Shown: positions 43,672-52,986, counted from the first letter of the stretch. The stretch is 64,000 nucleotides of DNA from Sulfitobacter sp. F26169L (GCF_026410285.1 NZ_JAPMLP010000006.1:112520-176519), one strand, 5' to 3'. Numbers and translations: made by a program. The notes: generated by a model from the letters alone, not told the origin.

Positions 43672-44490
43672 CTAGGCAGTCAAAAACGCCCGTTTTTCGT
43701 AACGGTAAGCATTCAACACAACACCTAACAAATTTGTTTGTTCAGAAACCTCTCTTTTGCAAACCTCGAATTGGTTGAACTGGGTCTTATCCGCCCTGGC
43801 CACGATCAACGCACAATCAGCGTTTTTGAGAAACGCCCGTGTGTCGTCATTCACCAGCACTGATGGCAGGTCGAAGATGATCACATCTGGCTTGTAATAT
43901 TCCTGAATGATATCAAGTCTTTTCATTGTTTCATCAGCGAGCAGAATACGCGTCGGATCAGCTTCTTCGCGCTGCGCCATAGAAACGATCAAGTTATCTT
44001 GATAACGCACGGCCTGCTTCTCGAACGGGACTACACCCGTCATGGCCTCACCAATCCCATATTCGGGCTGCACGTCAAAAAAGGAGGCGATTGTCGGATC
44101 CCGAAGATCAAAATCGAAAAGCATGGATCGCAGCTCGCTCTGACGGCTCAGCGCGAGCGCCAGATTGCAAGCCAGAGTGGATTTGCCAGATTGTGGCATC
44201 GGAGAGGTTATCGCAAGTCGGGTCCATCCATTCTTGCGCATCTGCAAAAGTGCTTTAGTGCGCAGAATATCGAACGGCGTAGCGGTTTCTCGGGCCGTGC
44301 GCGTAACGATGCGCCGCTTAACCAGCTTACTATCTTTCAGATTCAGAGACGGCAGCACCGCCCAACGATCCGAAACAGGCCCATGCGCCCGTGCCGTGTC
44401 CTTGGATGACGACGGCGTGGTATTCGACACATTTTCTTGTGCAGTACGCGACTTTCGCGCCTTATCCAGAGCCGCTTGTAGTTTTTCCAT
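43672..44490 (-). CDS. CpsD/CapB-type tyrosine kinase (BY-kinase cytoplasmic domain)
   Basis: A 272-residue ATPase. Walker A is AITSPMPQSGKSTLACN (about residues 94-110), Walker A' is MLFDFDLRDP and Walker B is VIIFDLPSVLVNDD. It resembles the cytoplasmic half of Wzc/CpsD kinases that control EPS chain length. The C-terminus (NAYRYEKRAFLTA) has only one Tyr, not the tyrosine cluster of classical BY-kinases, so phosphoregulation may be reduced or different. It lies 28 bases downstream of the wzz gene in one operon. Confidence 0.88.
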   Translation of the reverse strand: MEKLQAALDKARKSRTAQENVSNTTPSSSKDTARAHGPVSDRWAVLPSLNLKDSKLVKRRIVTRTARETATPFDILRTKALLQMRKNGWTRLAITSPMPQSGKSTLACNLALALSRQSELRSMLFDFDLRDPTIASFFDVQPEYGIGEAMTGVVPFEKQAVRYQDNLIVSMAQREEADPTRILLADETMKRLDIIQEYYKPDVIIFDLPSVLVNDDTRAFLKNADCALIVARADKTQFNQFEVCKREVSEQTNLLGVVLNAYRYEKRAFLTA

Positions 44491-44518
44491 GTGGGTTCAC
44501 CCTAACCGCAAACTTTAA

Positions 44519-46060
44519 TTAACCAAGCCCAAGCTTGGCCATACTTTTCTGAACGATCAGCTCGAGAGGCATATAATTTGTATCGACATACCAGAGCCCT
44601 AACGGAACACCAATCAACACGGCAAGTGTCGTTGCAACCATTGTGATGCGACGTACCCCGCGCTTGAGCCGGCTTTCCATATAAGGAATAACTGCCATTG
44701 GCACAGTATCAAAAAGCTCGGAAAGTTCGGTCGGACGTCGAACAGTCCGGTTCAGTGCTTCAAGCAGAACAAAGTACCCCACAGCCAGAGCTATGCCGAA
44801 AAAGAGGCTGATCGCAGCGATGCCAATTCGATTGGGGCCGCTGGGAACGCGCGGGACATTCGCGTTTTCAATCACGTTCATCCTCTGGCCTTGCGCGGAG
44901 GCCTCCACACGCTCGCTTACTTGTGCCGAGTTAAAGTTGGCCACCGCAGCATCGTAGCGCGACTGGATGCGACCCAGATCGCGCTCGAGCTCCTCAAGTT
45001 GAAAAGAGTTCGCCGTCGTTTCCGATATGCTCTCCTGCGTCTCAATTAAGCTGACTTTGGTGGTTTCGATCTGATTTTCCAGCGCTTCAACGCGCTCCTT
45101 GGCTTCTTGAAGTGCAATTTCGCGAAGGACGCCATCTTCTGAGACATTTTCCTCATTGTTGACCGTATCCATTGCGGAGTTGTCTGCAGCAACTATCACT
45201 TCCAACTGCTCTATTCGGTTTTTCAACCGAATAATCCTTGGATTGTTCTCGGAGTAGGTCTCTCTTAGGCGTTTGATCTCTCCTTTAAGGATAAGTAACT
45301 GACGCCCACGATCATCTTCCGCTTCGGGCTCTACCGGAGTTACCGTAAGTCGCAGTTGCAGATTGCTCAGATGCTGCCGGGCACGTACGAGCTCAGTTTC
45401 GAGATTTTGAAGACGATCTTGCAATCGGGTCTCAAGCTGCACTCGGAATGCGCGATCCTGCGGCAAGGCATCCGCGTTATCTGTTTTGAACGTCGCTATT
45501 TCGACCGCCTTTCGAGAGAGATCAACACCTAGCCGTTCGACCTCTTGCTCGAAAAACTCTAGCGTGTTTTCAGCGCGTGATACGCGAAACCGCGAATTTT
45601 CCTGCATAACCAATGTGACGTATTCATTGACAACATTAGCCACAACTTGAGGGGATCGTCCCTTAAATGAAATTGTCATCAGTGTCGCGCCGTTCAGGCC
45701 ACCACTCCTGCGTACAATTTTCGTGGCCGCTCGCATATCTGAGGCAACTGTATCCGGCTCCTTGTCGCGGATGTTTACAAACACGTCGAACCGGTTAGCG
45801 ATATCAATCATGTTGCTTCGCGTCATAAGTCTTTGCTCGATGACCTCGAGCTGTTCCGCGGCGCTGGTCTGGACAGTTGTGGGGATCATGCTGACCGGGA
45901 TTTGTGGGGCTTCCAGCATAAGTCTTGCCGATGTCGAGTATTCGTTAGGCAGCTTGAAAGCAGTTGCAATCCCGATGCCCGAAATGAGCAGGAAGAACAA
46001 GATCATAACCGGGAGTCGGCGAAGTACCAACGCCCGGTAAAAGCCAATGTCGATGCTCAT
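44519..46060 (-). CDS. Polysaccharide chain-length determinant (Wzz / GNVR type)
   Basis: A 513-residue inner-membrane protein. Two helices (near residues 18-38 and 430-450, with a further one near 480) flank a long coiled-coil periplasmic domain with many Glu/Arg heptads. The Wzz domain is at the N-terminus (FKLPNEYSTSARLML) and the GNVR-like motif is seen as SFQLEELERDLGRIQSRYDA before NANVPRVPSGPNR. It is the XrtA/PEP-CTERM-type chain-length determinant. It overlaps the ExeA-like ATPase stop (ATGA) upstream and is followed by the BY-kinase, so three genes form one unit. Confidence 0.92.
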   Translation of the reverse strand: MSIDIGFYRALVLRRLPVMILFFLLISGIGIATAFKLPNEYSTSARLMLEAPQIPVSMIPTTVQTSAAEQLEVIEQRLMTRSNMIDIANRFDVFVNIRDKEPDTVASDMRAATKIVRRSGGLNGATLMTISFKGRSPQVVANVVNEYVTLVMQENSRFRVSRAENTLEFFEQEVERLGVDLSRKAVEIATFKTDNADALPQDRAFRVQLETRLQDRLQNLETELVRARQHLSNLQLRLTVTPVEPEAEDDRGRQLLILKGEIKRLRETYSENNPRIIRLKNRIEQLEVIVAADNSAMDTVNNEENVSEDGVLREIALQEAKERVEALENQIETTKVSLIETQESISETTANSFQLEELERDLGRIQSRYDAAVANFNSAQVSERVEASAQGQRMNVIENANVPRVPSGPNRIGIAAISLFFGIALAVGYFVLLEALNRTVRRPTELSELFDTVPMAVIPYMESRLKRGVRRITMVATTLAVLIGVPLGLWYVDTNYMPLELIVQKSMAKLGLG

Positions 46061-46938
46061 TCTGCTGCCCTATCGATAACATCAATTCTATTCGTCATGA
46101 AATACGTCTCATTGTACGGCTTCAAGATCAACCCGTCGTCCATGAGCTCTTGGATTGTATCTGCGTCTACCGCTTTCTTTCCCGCACTCGATGCATAGAC
46201 AAGAGCCAGATCGCAAATTTTGTTGATCATGCGCGGGATGCCTGATGATTCACGATGAACAAGTATTATCGCGGCTTCTTGGATCTCTTCACCAGACCCG
46301 CCGGCATGTTTCAATCTGTGCCTAACGTAATCCGTCGTAGTCTTCAAATCCAATGGGTCCAAATGATATGTCGATGTGACACGCTGCGCAAACTGTCGCA
46401 ATTGAGGCCTGCGTATCAAGTCCCGCAGTTCGGATTGCCCTACCAGAATGATCTGCAACAGCTCGTCTTTGCCCGAGTTGATATTTGTCAGCATGCGCAA
46501 CTCTTCCAGAGTCTCCATGCCAAGGTTTTGAGCCTCATCCACGATCAGCGCGACATGGCGGCCGCTCGAATATTGTTCCACAACAAAGTCTTGGAACTGC
46601 TGGAACAGCTGCACATAGTCGGCACCGCTATCAACCTCGAGATCAAATGCGCCCAAAACCCAACGGAGCAAATCACCGCGATCGCCACGGGCATTTGAAA
46701 TCAACCCGATCGTAATATCCTTGTCGGCATTGCGCAGCAGTTCCTGGATCAAGGTTGTCTTCCCGGTCCCAACCTCACCAGAAACCACGGTCAGCGGCGC
46801 CCGGGTCACAAGGCCGTATTCAAGAACCGATCGGGCGCGCATATGCGCCTTTGACCAATATAAAAACTCTGGATCGGGCGACAGAGAAAACGGTCGCTCG
46901 TTGAATCCGAAATGATCGTTATAAAGTACAGTACTCAT
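46057..46938 (-). CDS. ExeA-like AAA ATPase of EPS/exosortase locus
   Basis: A 293-residue ATPase with an N-terminal HFGFNERPFSLSPDPEFLYWS, the typical ExeA opening. Walker A is VSGEVGTGKTTLIQELL, Walker B is VALIVDEAQNLGMETLEELRML, and the arginine-finger and sensor region is ILVGQSELRDLIRRPQLRQFAQRV. Such ATPases are regularly encoded beside Wzz and BY-kinase genes in exosortase-associated EPS loci. No peptidoglycan-binding domain is attached. The role in export energising or regulation is not known. It is the first gene of the three-gene unit. Confidence 0.9.
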   Translation of the reverse strand: MSTVLYNDHFGFNERPFSLSPDPEFLYWSKAHMRARSVLEYGLVTRAPLTVVSGEVGTGKTTLIQELLRNADKDITIGLISNARGDRGDLLRWVLGAFDLEVDSGADYVQLFQQFQDFVVEQYSSGRHVALIVDEAQNLGMETLEELRMLTNINSGKDELLQIILVGQSELRDLIRRPQLRQFAQRVTSTYHLDPLDLKTTTDYVRHRLKHAGGSGEEIQEAAIILVHRESSGIPRMINKICDLALVYASSAGKKAVDADTIQELMDDGLILKPYNETYFMTNRIDVIDRAAE

Positions 46939-47252
46939 TTTTGATTAGGACCACGTGGGGATGACCGAGCCAGCCCTTGTTAAGTTTAAGGTGTATGGAT
47001 GCGTTTCGCAATGAATGCAACCTGTGACGAAACTATGACGATCACGCGCGGCAATGCGGTATCTGATTGGGTTATTCCTGCTCTGATGTCATTCTTGCGG
47101 CCTTTTCCTCTTCCCTGCACTTTTATCTCAGAAGCTTCAGGCATTTGACCGAAATCCGACAAGGATGATGGTATCTGGATCAAGCTGAACCTTTTTATCA
47201 TCATGTGGACGGTACTGGATTGAAGAGGCCCAACGACGCTGTCGCCAAAATG
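46939..47252. promoter_or_regulatory. Upstream region of ATPase-wzz-kinase operon
   Basis: About 310 bases that must contain the operon promoter for the gene starting at 46938. No confident sigma-factor element or other gene was identified. The 3' end of the frameshifted VPLPA gene lies at its right side. Confidence 0.4.
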
Positions 47253-47981
47253 TTATGAAATACCTAAGCTTCTGATCAGACGGTCCGACGACGGCGCCAA
47301 AAGGCCAATGCACCCACCCCCCCCAAACAACAGGACAAATCCCGCAGGCAGTGGTGCTGCCACTAACAGTTCTATAGAATCCACGCCACCTGACCCGGCA
47401 AATCGCACGTCGAAACTGTCACCGATGCCAAGAAGTGATGTTAGGGAATTTTCGCAGCTCGCATAGCCCGTATCACGGTTGCCCGCGTTGTTCACTGGCC
47501 CACAGGTCTGCGTGCCTGCGTCGATCCACATGGGCTGTTCGTCTACCGCGCTAAATCCGTGGATCCAAAACGGAGTGCTGGATTGAAGTGTGAAGGTGAT
47601 GATGCCACTTGTCGCCGCATCATCATCAAGCGCACCATTCTTATTCCCGAAATTGTGCGATTCCTGCCGGATGAGTACGTTTCCCCCTACACCGTTTTCA
47701 CCTTGGGTGCGCGGCACCAGATCGCCGTCATCATTCCCGCCGCAGCTCGCGGCATCACCGGTTCCATCCACACAGAACATCGTGTTAAACAGGTTCGCTC
47801 CGATGGACCCCGCCCCGGTTTGGGTGATCGAAAAAACCAGACCCTCTTGCGCGTATCCAGACATCACGTTGCCCGAAACAACGGCAGTACCACTGTCGAA
47901 ATCGAGCGTCGTGGAAGATGCAGATGTCGCTGCGGCACATGCTGCTGTTGCTACGACAAAAAGGAGCTTATGAATTCTCAA
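47253..47981 (-). CDS. VPLPA-CTERM protein, sorting signal out of frame at a G8 run
   Basis: The frame as given codes for 242 residues with a signal peptide (1-20) and a beta-rich body (LDFDSGTAVVSGNVMSGYAQ, FWIHGFSAVDEQPMW). It reaches APLPAGFVLLFGG, then reads GGCIGLLAPSSDRLI, which is not a sorting tail. Removing one G from the run of eight (47317-47324) restores GGVGALAFWRRRRTV and a stop at 47276-47278, a perfect VPLPA-CTERM ending. So the gene is either in a phase-variable off state, a recent frameshift, or a sequencing error. In the current frame the Arg-rich tail is lost, and exosortase processing would be impaired or absent. Confidence 0.85.
   Translation of the reverse strand: MRIHKLLFVVATAACAAATSASSTTLDFDSGTAVVSGNVMSGYAQEGLVFSITQTGAGSIGANLFNTMFCVDGTGDAASCGGNDDGDLVPRTQGENGVGGNVLIRQESHNFGNKNGALDDDAATSGIITFTLQSSTPFWIHGFSAVDEQPMWIDAGTQTCGPVNNAGNRDTGYASCENSLTSLLGIGDSFDVRFAGSGGVDSIELLVAAPLPAGFVLLFGGGGCIGLLAPSSDRLIRSLGIS
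47317..47324 (-). repeat. Homopolymer G8 tract at CTERM
   Basis: Eight Cs on the plus strand (G8 on the coding strand) right after the PLPAG-F-LLF helix start. One base less or more switches between the two C-terminal frames. Confidence 0.85.
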
Positions 47982-48482
47982 AATAGGCCCTCACAATGAA
48001 TTAAAGACTACATTGCCAGATTATTAACGATTCTACAAATTTCAGCGGTCTGGCGTTTCGGAAGTAAGTCCAACCATCAAGGGTTCCGGTCATTGTTCAC
48101 GATCTCAGGACAAGCCGTCGTTTGCGCACAAAGAATGATCCTCCGAGAGGCGTTCATAACTTCGGCAAAGTGGCCAGATACACGTAAAGCGTGCGCGATG
48201 CTCGGATAGAGTGCTGCGTTGATCCAACAGCTGTGAGCAAGGTCCTTTGTCAATCGCTTCAGGGTCAGCGGACAGTACGAGCGTGCGACTTAACCGGTTT
48301 TCGCTCAGGGCGGGTGCGTCTCAAAGCTTTTCCATTTTCGCCATATGGTTGCCACAGTGTCGATAGACTAGAAGTTGTGCTGTATCGAAAGCAAACAAGC
48401 CAGCATGATCCGGGCAGGGCCGAAGTTTTCCGGTCCTCAAAAAATTAAGGTTTTGTTAACTAGAGTGGAGTACTTTGGACCG
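47982..48482. other. Intergenic region, no convincing gene
   Basis: About 500 bases between the VPLPA gene start and the small membrane protein. Open frames are short and without motifs. Likely promoters at both ends; nothing else supported. Confidence 0.45.
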
Positions 48483-48740
48483 ATGATACTTGGATACCTC
48501 ATACTTGCAGTCGTCGCGGGATCGCTGTCTTCTTCTTTGGCCCTGTTGTTTGGCTTTTCCTTTCTATTTGCTTTTGGCGTCTACACAGCGGTTGGTACAA
48601 TCACGCTCATTGCGCTGCCTCTGACATCCATGCTGATTGGGGCTCTCTCTCCCAATCAGAAAAAGGCCACGCCCCCCCGCAACCTGCGGACAGGACGCAG
48701 GACAGTAAATATCGGGGAAGGATCGATTGACCACGTTTAA
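48483..48740 (+). CDS. Small membrane protein
   Basis: An 85-residue protein starting MILGYLILAVVAGSL with two hydrophobic stretches (ILAVVAGSLSSSLALLFGFSFLFAF, TITLIALPLTSMLIGAL) and a basic, hydrophilic tail (KKATPPRNLRTGRR). GGAG stands 12 bases before ATG 48483; an ATG at 48375 is in frame but adds an unlikely stretch. No family recognised. It may be a small accessory protein of the EPS region, since it sits between a VPLPA gene and the UDP-sugar dehydrogenase. Confidence 0.55.
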   Translation: MILGYLILAVVAGSLSSSLALLFGFSFLFAFGVYTAVGTITLIALPLTSMLIGALSPNQKKATPPRNLRTGRRTVNIGEGSIDHV

Positions 48741-48801
48741 CCGTACGTGGCCCGTGTGGCATGACGGACAAAGCAGGTACGCCGTCTACGTTATCGCGTT
48801 A

Positions 48802-50070
48802 TCAAAGCCTTAGATCGGTGTCATCGGCGTCGAACAAGTATTTAATATCGTAGACCATGTGGTCAACAGCGCCGAGGGCGCGAATACCTTCAATCCCTCG
48901 ATCCCGAAATTCGTCATGCGCCACGGCTAGGACAATCGCGTCATATGTACCAGCATTTGGGGCCTCGACCAGATCAATGTCATATTCCGTCTTGGCTTCT
49001 TTCGGATCGGCCCAGGGATCGTGGACATCCACATCCACACCGTATTTCCAGAGTTCCTGCACCACATCGACCACGCGTGTGTTGCGCAGATCAGGGCAGT
49101 TTTCCTTGAAGGTAAGTCCAAGCACCAACACGCGTGCCCCATTGACTGGCATGCGCCGTTTGAGCATCGCCTTGATCAACTGTTCGGCCACATGGGCACC
49201 CATGCCGTCATTGATGCGACGACCGGCCAGTATAACCTCCGGATGATAGCCAATAGCCTGCGCCTTGTGCGTGAGGTAATAGGGGTCAACACCAATACAG
49301 TGGCCGCCAACCAAGCCCGGACGGAATGGCAGGAAGTTCCATTTCGTACCAGCAGCTTCCAACACGGCCTCGGTATCGAGCTCCATCTTGTTGAAAATCA
49401 GAGCCAGTTCGTTGACCAGCGCAATGTTAAGATCGCGCTGTGTGTTCTCAATCACCTTGGCCGCCTCGGCCACGCGAATGCTCTGTGCTTGGTAGGTGCC
49501 AGCGGTGATAATCTCATCATAAAGGGCGGTTACTTCGGCCGCGACCTGCGGTGTGGACCCGGCCGTGACCTTGCGAATGGTCGGCAGCCTGTGTGCCTTG
49601 TCGCCCGGATTAATTCTTTCGGGACTGTAGCCGCAAAAGAAATCCTGATTGAAACGCAATCCTGACACCGCCTCCAACACCGGCACGCATTCTTCCTCCG
49701 TGGCACCGGGGAAAACGGTGCTCTCGTAGATGACGATATCGCCTTTTTTTAGCGCCCGCCCCACCGTTTCGGATGCTTTGTGCAGCGGCGTAAGGTTGGG
49801 GCGTTTGTGGGCATCAATCGGCGTCGGCACTGTCACGATGAACACCGTGGCGTCTTTCAGATCATCCGCATCCGAAGAGAAACGCAAATACTTGGCGCCG
49901 GCCAGCTCATCGCTGTCCACTTCCAGAGTGGCGTCATGGCTATCCTTCAGCTCGGCAATGCGGGTATTGTTGGTATCAAAGCCAATCACCTTGCGTGTCT
50001 TGCCAAATTCGACAGCAAGTGGGAGACCGACATATCCAAGGCCGATAACGGCGATAAGGGGTTTCGACAT
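48802..50070 (-). CDS. tviB: Nucleotide sugar dehydrogenase (UDP-HexNAc 6-dehydrogenase, TviB/WbpA type)
   Basis: A 422-residue cytosolic enzyme. The NAD loop [10 protein letters not shown] is at residues 10-20, the mid-domain shows TVPTPID and [19 protein letters not shown], and the catalytic Cys258 is in [13 protein letters not shown]. The pattern ([10 protein letters not shown], followed by KVTAGSTP) is that of the UDP-N-acetylhexosamine dehydrogenases of the TviB branch rather than UDP-glucose dehydrogenases. It would supply a UDP-HexNAcA for the polymer. ATG 50070 has GAGGAAAA. Directly upstream lie the decayed methyltransferase and epimerase genes; the natural epimerase partner is non-functional here, so the uronic acid may stay in the gluco form. 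Confidence 0.9.
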   Translation of the reverse strand: MSKPLIAVIGLGYVGLPLAVEFGKTRKVIGFDTNNTRIAELKDSHDATLEVDSDELAGAKYLRFSSDADDLKDATVFIVTVPTPIDAHKRPNLTPLHKASETVGRALKKGDIVIYESTVFPGATEEECVPVLEAVSGLRFNQDFFCGYSPERINPGDKAHRLPTIRKVTAGSTPQVAAEVTALYDEIITAGTYQAQSIRVAEAAKVIENTQRDLNIALVNELALIFNKMELDTEAVLEAAGTKWNFLPFRPGLVGGHCIGVDPYYLTHKAQAIGYHPEVILAGRRINDGMGAHVAEQLIKAMLKRRMPVNGARVLVLGLTFKENCPDLRNTRVVDVVQELWKYGVDVDVHDPWADPKEAKTEYDIDLVEAPNAGTYDAIVLAVAHDEFRDRGIEGIRALGAVDHMVYDIKYLFDADDTDLRL

Positions 50071-50097
50071 AATCATTTTCCTCAAGTGTTTCTGGCT

Positions 50098-50763
50098 TCA
50101 AATCCGGACGACAGACACTGCCAATTTTAAGCGGTCTTGACGACCGCAGTGCATCCGCACGAGACGCGGGGCAAAAGATGACATTTCTATCGTCGTACTC
50201 GCGACCGGCATCCAGAGCGGTTTTTTCTCCAGTGACCGGATCAATAACGACATAACCAGCCTCCTCCGGAAAGTCACGCGCGGCATCATGTTCAGCTGGA
50301 TTTCGGGTCCATTCGCAGACGATCAGCCATGTAGCGCGCAGTGATCATGGATCAGGACTTCACCGACCTCATCTGCCACGGCTTGCTGAAAACACTTCAC
50401 ATCAAGACCGGAAAACTTGCAGTTTACACTAATTCCTTCCGCGAATCGCCTGACAGGCTCAAACGCATGCACGGTAGCATCAAGGTTAAGTACTGTTTTT
50501 GCATCAAGCACCAGACGCGCCCACCAGCGCATGACCTTCGGTTCATGGCCGATCCAGCCTCGCCAGGACAACTCATTTTCAACACGGTCGCCCCAAGACA
50601 TCAGCGTTAGTGTCCCGCGACTTTCCGGCATGCGGATATCAAGCGGGCCAGACTTGTGCAAATGCTTGAACACTATTTCGGAGGGCGTGACACTAGGGCG
50701 CGCATCGCCAAAGCGGATGGGCCCATCGGGCTGGGGGTCAGTTCCTTTAGGGGTGTTTTCCAT
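50098..50763 (-). pseudogene. Decayed FkbM-family methyltransferase
   Basis: The N-terminal part SWRGWIGHEPKVMRWWARLVLDAKTVLNLD runs straight into ATVHAFEPVRRFAEGISVNC; the SAM-binding glycine loop between them (normally about 15-20 residues) is missing. After VLIHDHCA the frame stops, and a second stretch (VIDPVTGEKTALDAGREYDD) continues in another frame. With a deleted cofactor site and a frameshift it cannot be active. The start ATGGAAAACACC overlaps the end of the epimerase pseudogene. Confidence 0.8.
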
Positions 50764-51562
50764 AATAATCACGGAACCATTCCAGGAACAGATCGATCAG
50801 GTCACGAAAGTCTGTTTCAGGTTTGTATCCCGTTAGACGTCCAAGCAGGTCGGCGTTGGCCCAAGTGGCTGGCACGTCGCCCATCTGTATGTCCATGTAA
50901 TTCCGCCGGGCTTTCTTACCCTAACTGTCTTCGATAGCATCAATGAATTCTAGCAGGCGTACCTTTTCGGAAGTGCCAATATTCACAACGCGGCAAGGGG
51001 TCGCCAGGCTGAGGCTGTCTCCCTCTTCGAGGTCCTCGGGCATCTCCGGCCCTTCCGGAACAGCTGCAGCAGGAAGGGCGATGCCACGCCCAAGGTAGTC
51101 GACAGAGATAAAATCGGGATACATCTCACCATGGTTGTAGAAGTCGATCGGCCGATCATCGAAAATCGCATTCACAAACTTGTAAAGCGCCAGATCCGGA
51201 CGCCCCCACGTGTCTTGGACGGTGAAGAACCTGAACATTGTTTTCGGCAGGTTCCACAAATGTGCATAGGCGTGAGCTATGTTTTCATTGGCCTTCTTAG
51301 TCGCGGCATAGATTTTCAGCTGGGTGTCTGCCTTTTCTGTTTCGTCAAAGGCATCTCGGTATTGGCGCCGTAAACCGAAAATGTGGAGGCCATCAGCAGG
51401 TGATCCACCTCATGTCGCCGGGCCACCTCCATGACGTTGAACGTCCCGATCACGTTTGAATCGATTTAGACGCGTGGATTTTTCAGATTGTAGCTAACCC
51501 CGGCTTTCGTTGCCAGATGAAACCCAATGAATTCGGCTGTTCCAGTAATGAGAGTTTTTCAT
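50747..51562 (-). pseudogene. Decayed NAD-dependent epimerase (UDP-glucuronate 4-epimerase type)
   Basis: Reading leftward from about 51562: KTLITGTAEFIGFHLA, then a jump straight to TKAGVSYNLKNPRV (a large internal deletion), a stop where Tyr is expected (NPRV-stop-IDSNVIGTFNVMEVARR), SVYGANTEMP, a one-base shift, FDETEKADTQLKIYAATKKANEN, FRFFTVQDTWGRPDLALYKF, VVNIGTSEKVRLLEFIDA, then TAG in place of Leu (IEDS-stop-GKKARRNYMD), and GDVPATWANADLL. So at least one deletion, two nonsense changes and two frameshifts. The catalytic YxxxK region (YAATK) survives in part. Confidence 0.88.
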
Positions 51563-51689
51563 CAAATTGTCGTGGTAATTTGATGTTCGACATCGTGATA
51601 AAGCTTGGTTTCCAACCCGCTGATGCATCGAGATGCCATCGATTTGTGATCAAAGGAAAGCAGTCAGCGGGTTTTGTCGCGATTGATGT

Positions 51690-52811
51690 CTATTTCCCAA
51701 CTGTCTGGCCCCGGTGGGGGAAAAGCAGTGCGAGGTAGGCCTCGATCGCAATGTCGGGTCTGAACGCGGCGGCCCGAGATTTTTGACGGTCCGGGTCAAA
51801 TGGGCTGGCGAGCGCTTCGCGCAATGCAGCAGCCATCGCATCATGATCACCGGGGGGGGGCAGCCACCCATATTTTCCATTCTCCAAGATCTCTCCGGGT
51901 CCTGTCGGGCAATCTGTCGACACGATTTTCAGCCCGTGATGCATCGCCTCAACAATGACATTGCCGAAGCCCTCCCGCCATGAGGCAAGCGCAAACACAT
52001 CCGCGCTGGCATAGAAGGCATCAAGCTCGGTCTGAAACCCTGCAAACTTCACGCGATCCATTACCCCCATTTCCTGCGCCCGACGTTCAAGATCACCGCG
52101 CAGATCACCGTCGCCCACCAGCATGAGACGGGCTTGAGTATCACCAAGTCCTGCCAGTGCATCAATCAGCAAGGCCTGGTTTTTGACCTGCTTGAAGGTC
52201 CCCACTGTGATGATCCGCTTGCCCTGACCACCCTGCCACAGGTTCTCGACATGGTCCCGCGCGCGCGCAGTTACGCGGCCCGAAAGCGGGACGGGGTTGT
52301 AAATTACGTTGAACCGGCCCCGATCAAGCCCGGTTAGGTTTGCGAGATCGTCTGCCACGCCCTGAGAGACGCCAACAACACCCTCCGCACGTGTGGCGGC
52401 ATATTCCAAGGTCTTTTCCAGCATAAGTTTATGAAGCGAACCCCGGCCGTTGTATTGACGCGACAACATGCCGTGTTCGGCCAATACCACCGGACAGTAG
52501 TGACGTGATCGTGCGCGCGCCCATATCGTGATTGCAGTCAACGGCCACATCGACGAAAGGATCGCATCAGGGCGTCGTTCCGCAATGTAGTTTATCAAGG
52601 GTTGTACCGCTGACCTGACCCGCGGCGCATTCAGCCCGACAATCTGCCCGATCTCATTTGCTTCTTCCAGCAGCTCTCCGCGTGCCATGCGCAAAACGAA
52701 TTCAATATTGAAGCCGCGCGCTCTGAAACCTTTAGCAAGATCAAGGTTCACACGCTCCGCGCCGCCGCCGCGAAGATCTGGTAGTACAATCGATATGGTC
52801 TTTTCTGACAA
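51690..52811 (-). CDS. Glycosyltransferase family 4 protein with C9 tract
   Basis: A 373-residue GT-B enzyme: ISIVLPDLRGGGAERVNLDL at the N-terminus, VVLAEHGMLSRQYNGRG, then RIITVGTFKQVKNQALLIDAL and the donor motif LASWREGFGNVIVEAMHHGLKIVSTDCPTGPGEIL. The start is probably TTG 52811, which has AAAGGGAC before it and begins at the conserved part. It transfers a sugar in EPS assembly. The stretch WLPPPGDHD is encoded through nine consecutive Cs (51852-51860), in frame here, a possible slippage site. Pseudogenes for an epimerase and a methyltransferase lie just downstream. Confidence 0.9.
   Translation of the reverse strand: MSEKTISIVLPDLRGGGAERVNLDLAKGFRARGFNIEFVLRMARGELLEEANEIGQIVGLNAPRVRSAVQPLINYIAERRPDAILSSMWPLTAITIWARARSRHYCPVVLAEHGMLSRQYNGRGSLHKLMLEKTLEYAATRAEGVVGVSQGVADDLANLTGLDRGRFNVIYNPVPLSGRVTARARDHVENLWQGGQGKRIITVGTFKQVKNQALLIDALAGLGDTQARLMLVGDGDLRGDLERRAQEMGVMDRVKFAGFQTELDAFYASADVFALASWREGFGNVIVEAMHHGLKIVSTDCPTGPGEILENGKYGWLPPPGDHDAMAAALREALASPFDPDRQKSRAAAFRPDIAIEAYLALLFPHRGQTVGK
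51852..51860 (-). repeat. Homopolymer C9 tract inside glycosyltransferase gene
   Basis: Nine Gs on the plus strand. Codes for three prolines in the WLPPPGD loop. Any one-base change would truncate the enzyme. Confidence 0.85.
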
Positions 52812-52913
52812 GACAGTCCCTTTGTTCCCGCTGCATGACCAACTCAAGCCGGCGGCAGGTTCACTCGTTTTCTTTGATGGTCCGGATCACCCGTGCTGGC
52901 ATACCATGTCCGT

Positions 52914-52986
52914 CGTCATATAAATTTGGACATCAGAGCGGCTTGAGCATTGGAGGCTCTGGCTTATTTGTGTGATCGATTATGCG
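52914..52986 (+). repeat. 73-bp direct repeat, left copy
   Basis: Begins CGTCATATAAATTTGGACAT and ends near TATGCG. It matches 63791-63863 in the same orientation with three mismatches. It lies just beyond the 3' end of an IS3 relic, so it may be the outer part of that element. Confidence 0.9.

Noticed and set aside
46986..47204. 72-residue leftward ORF upstream of the ATPase gene
   Set aside because: No start signal or motif; more likely promoter region.
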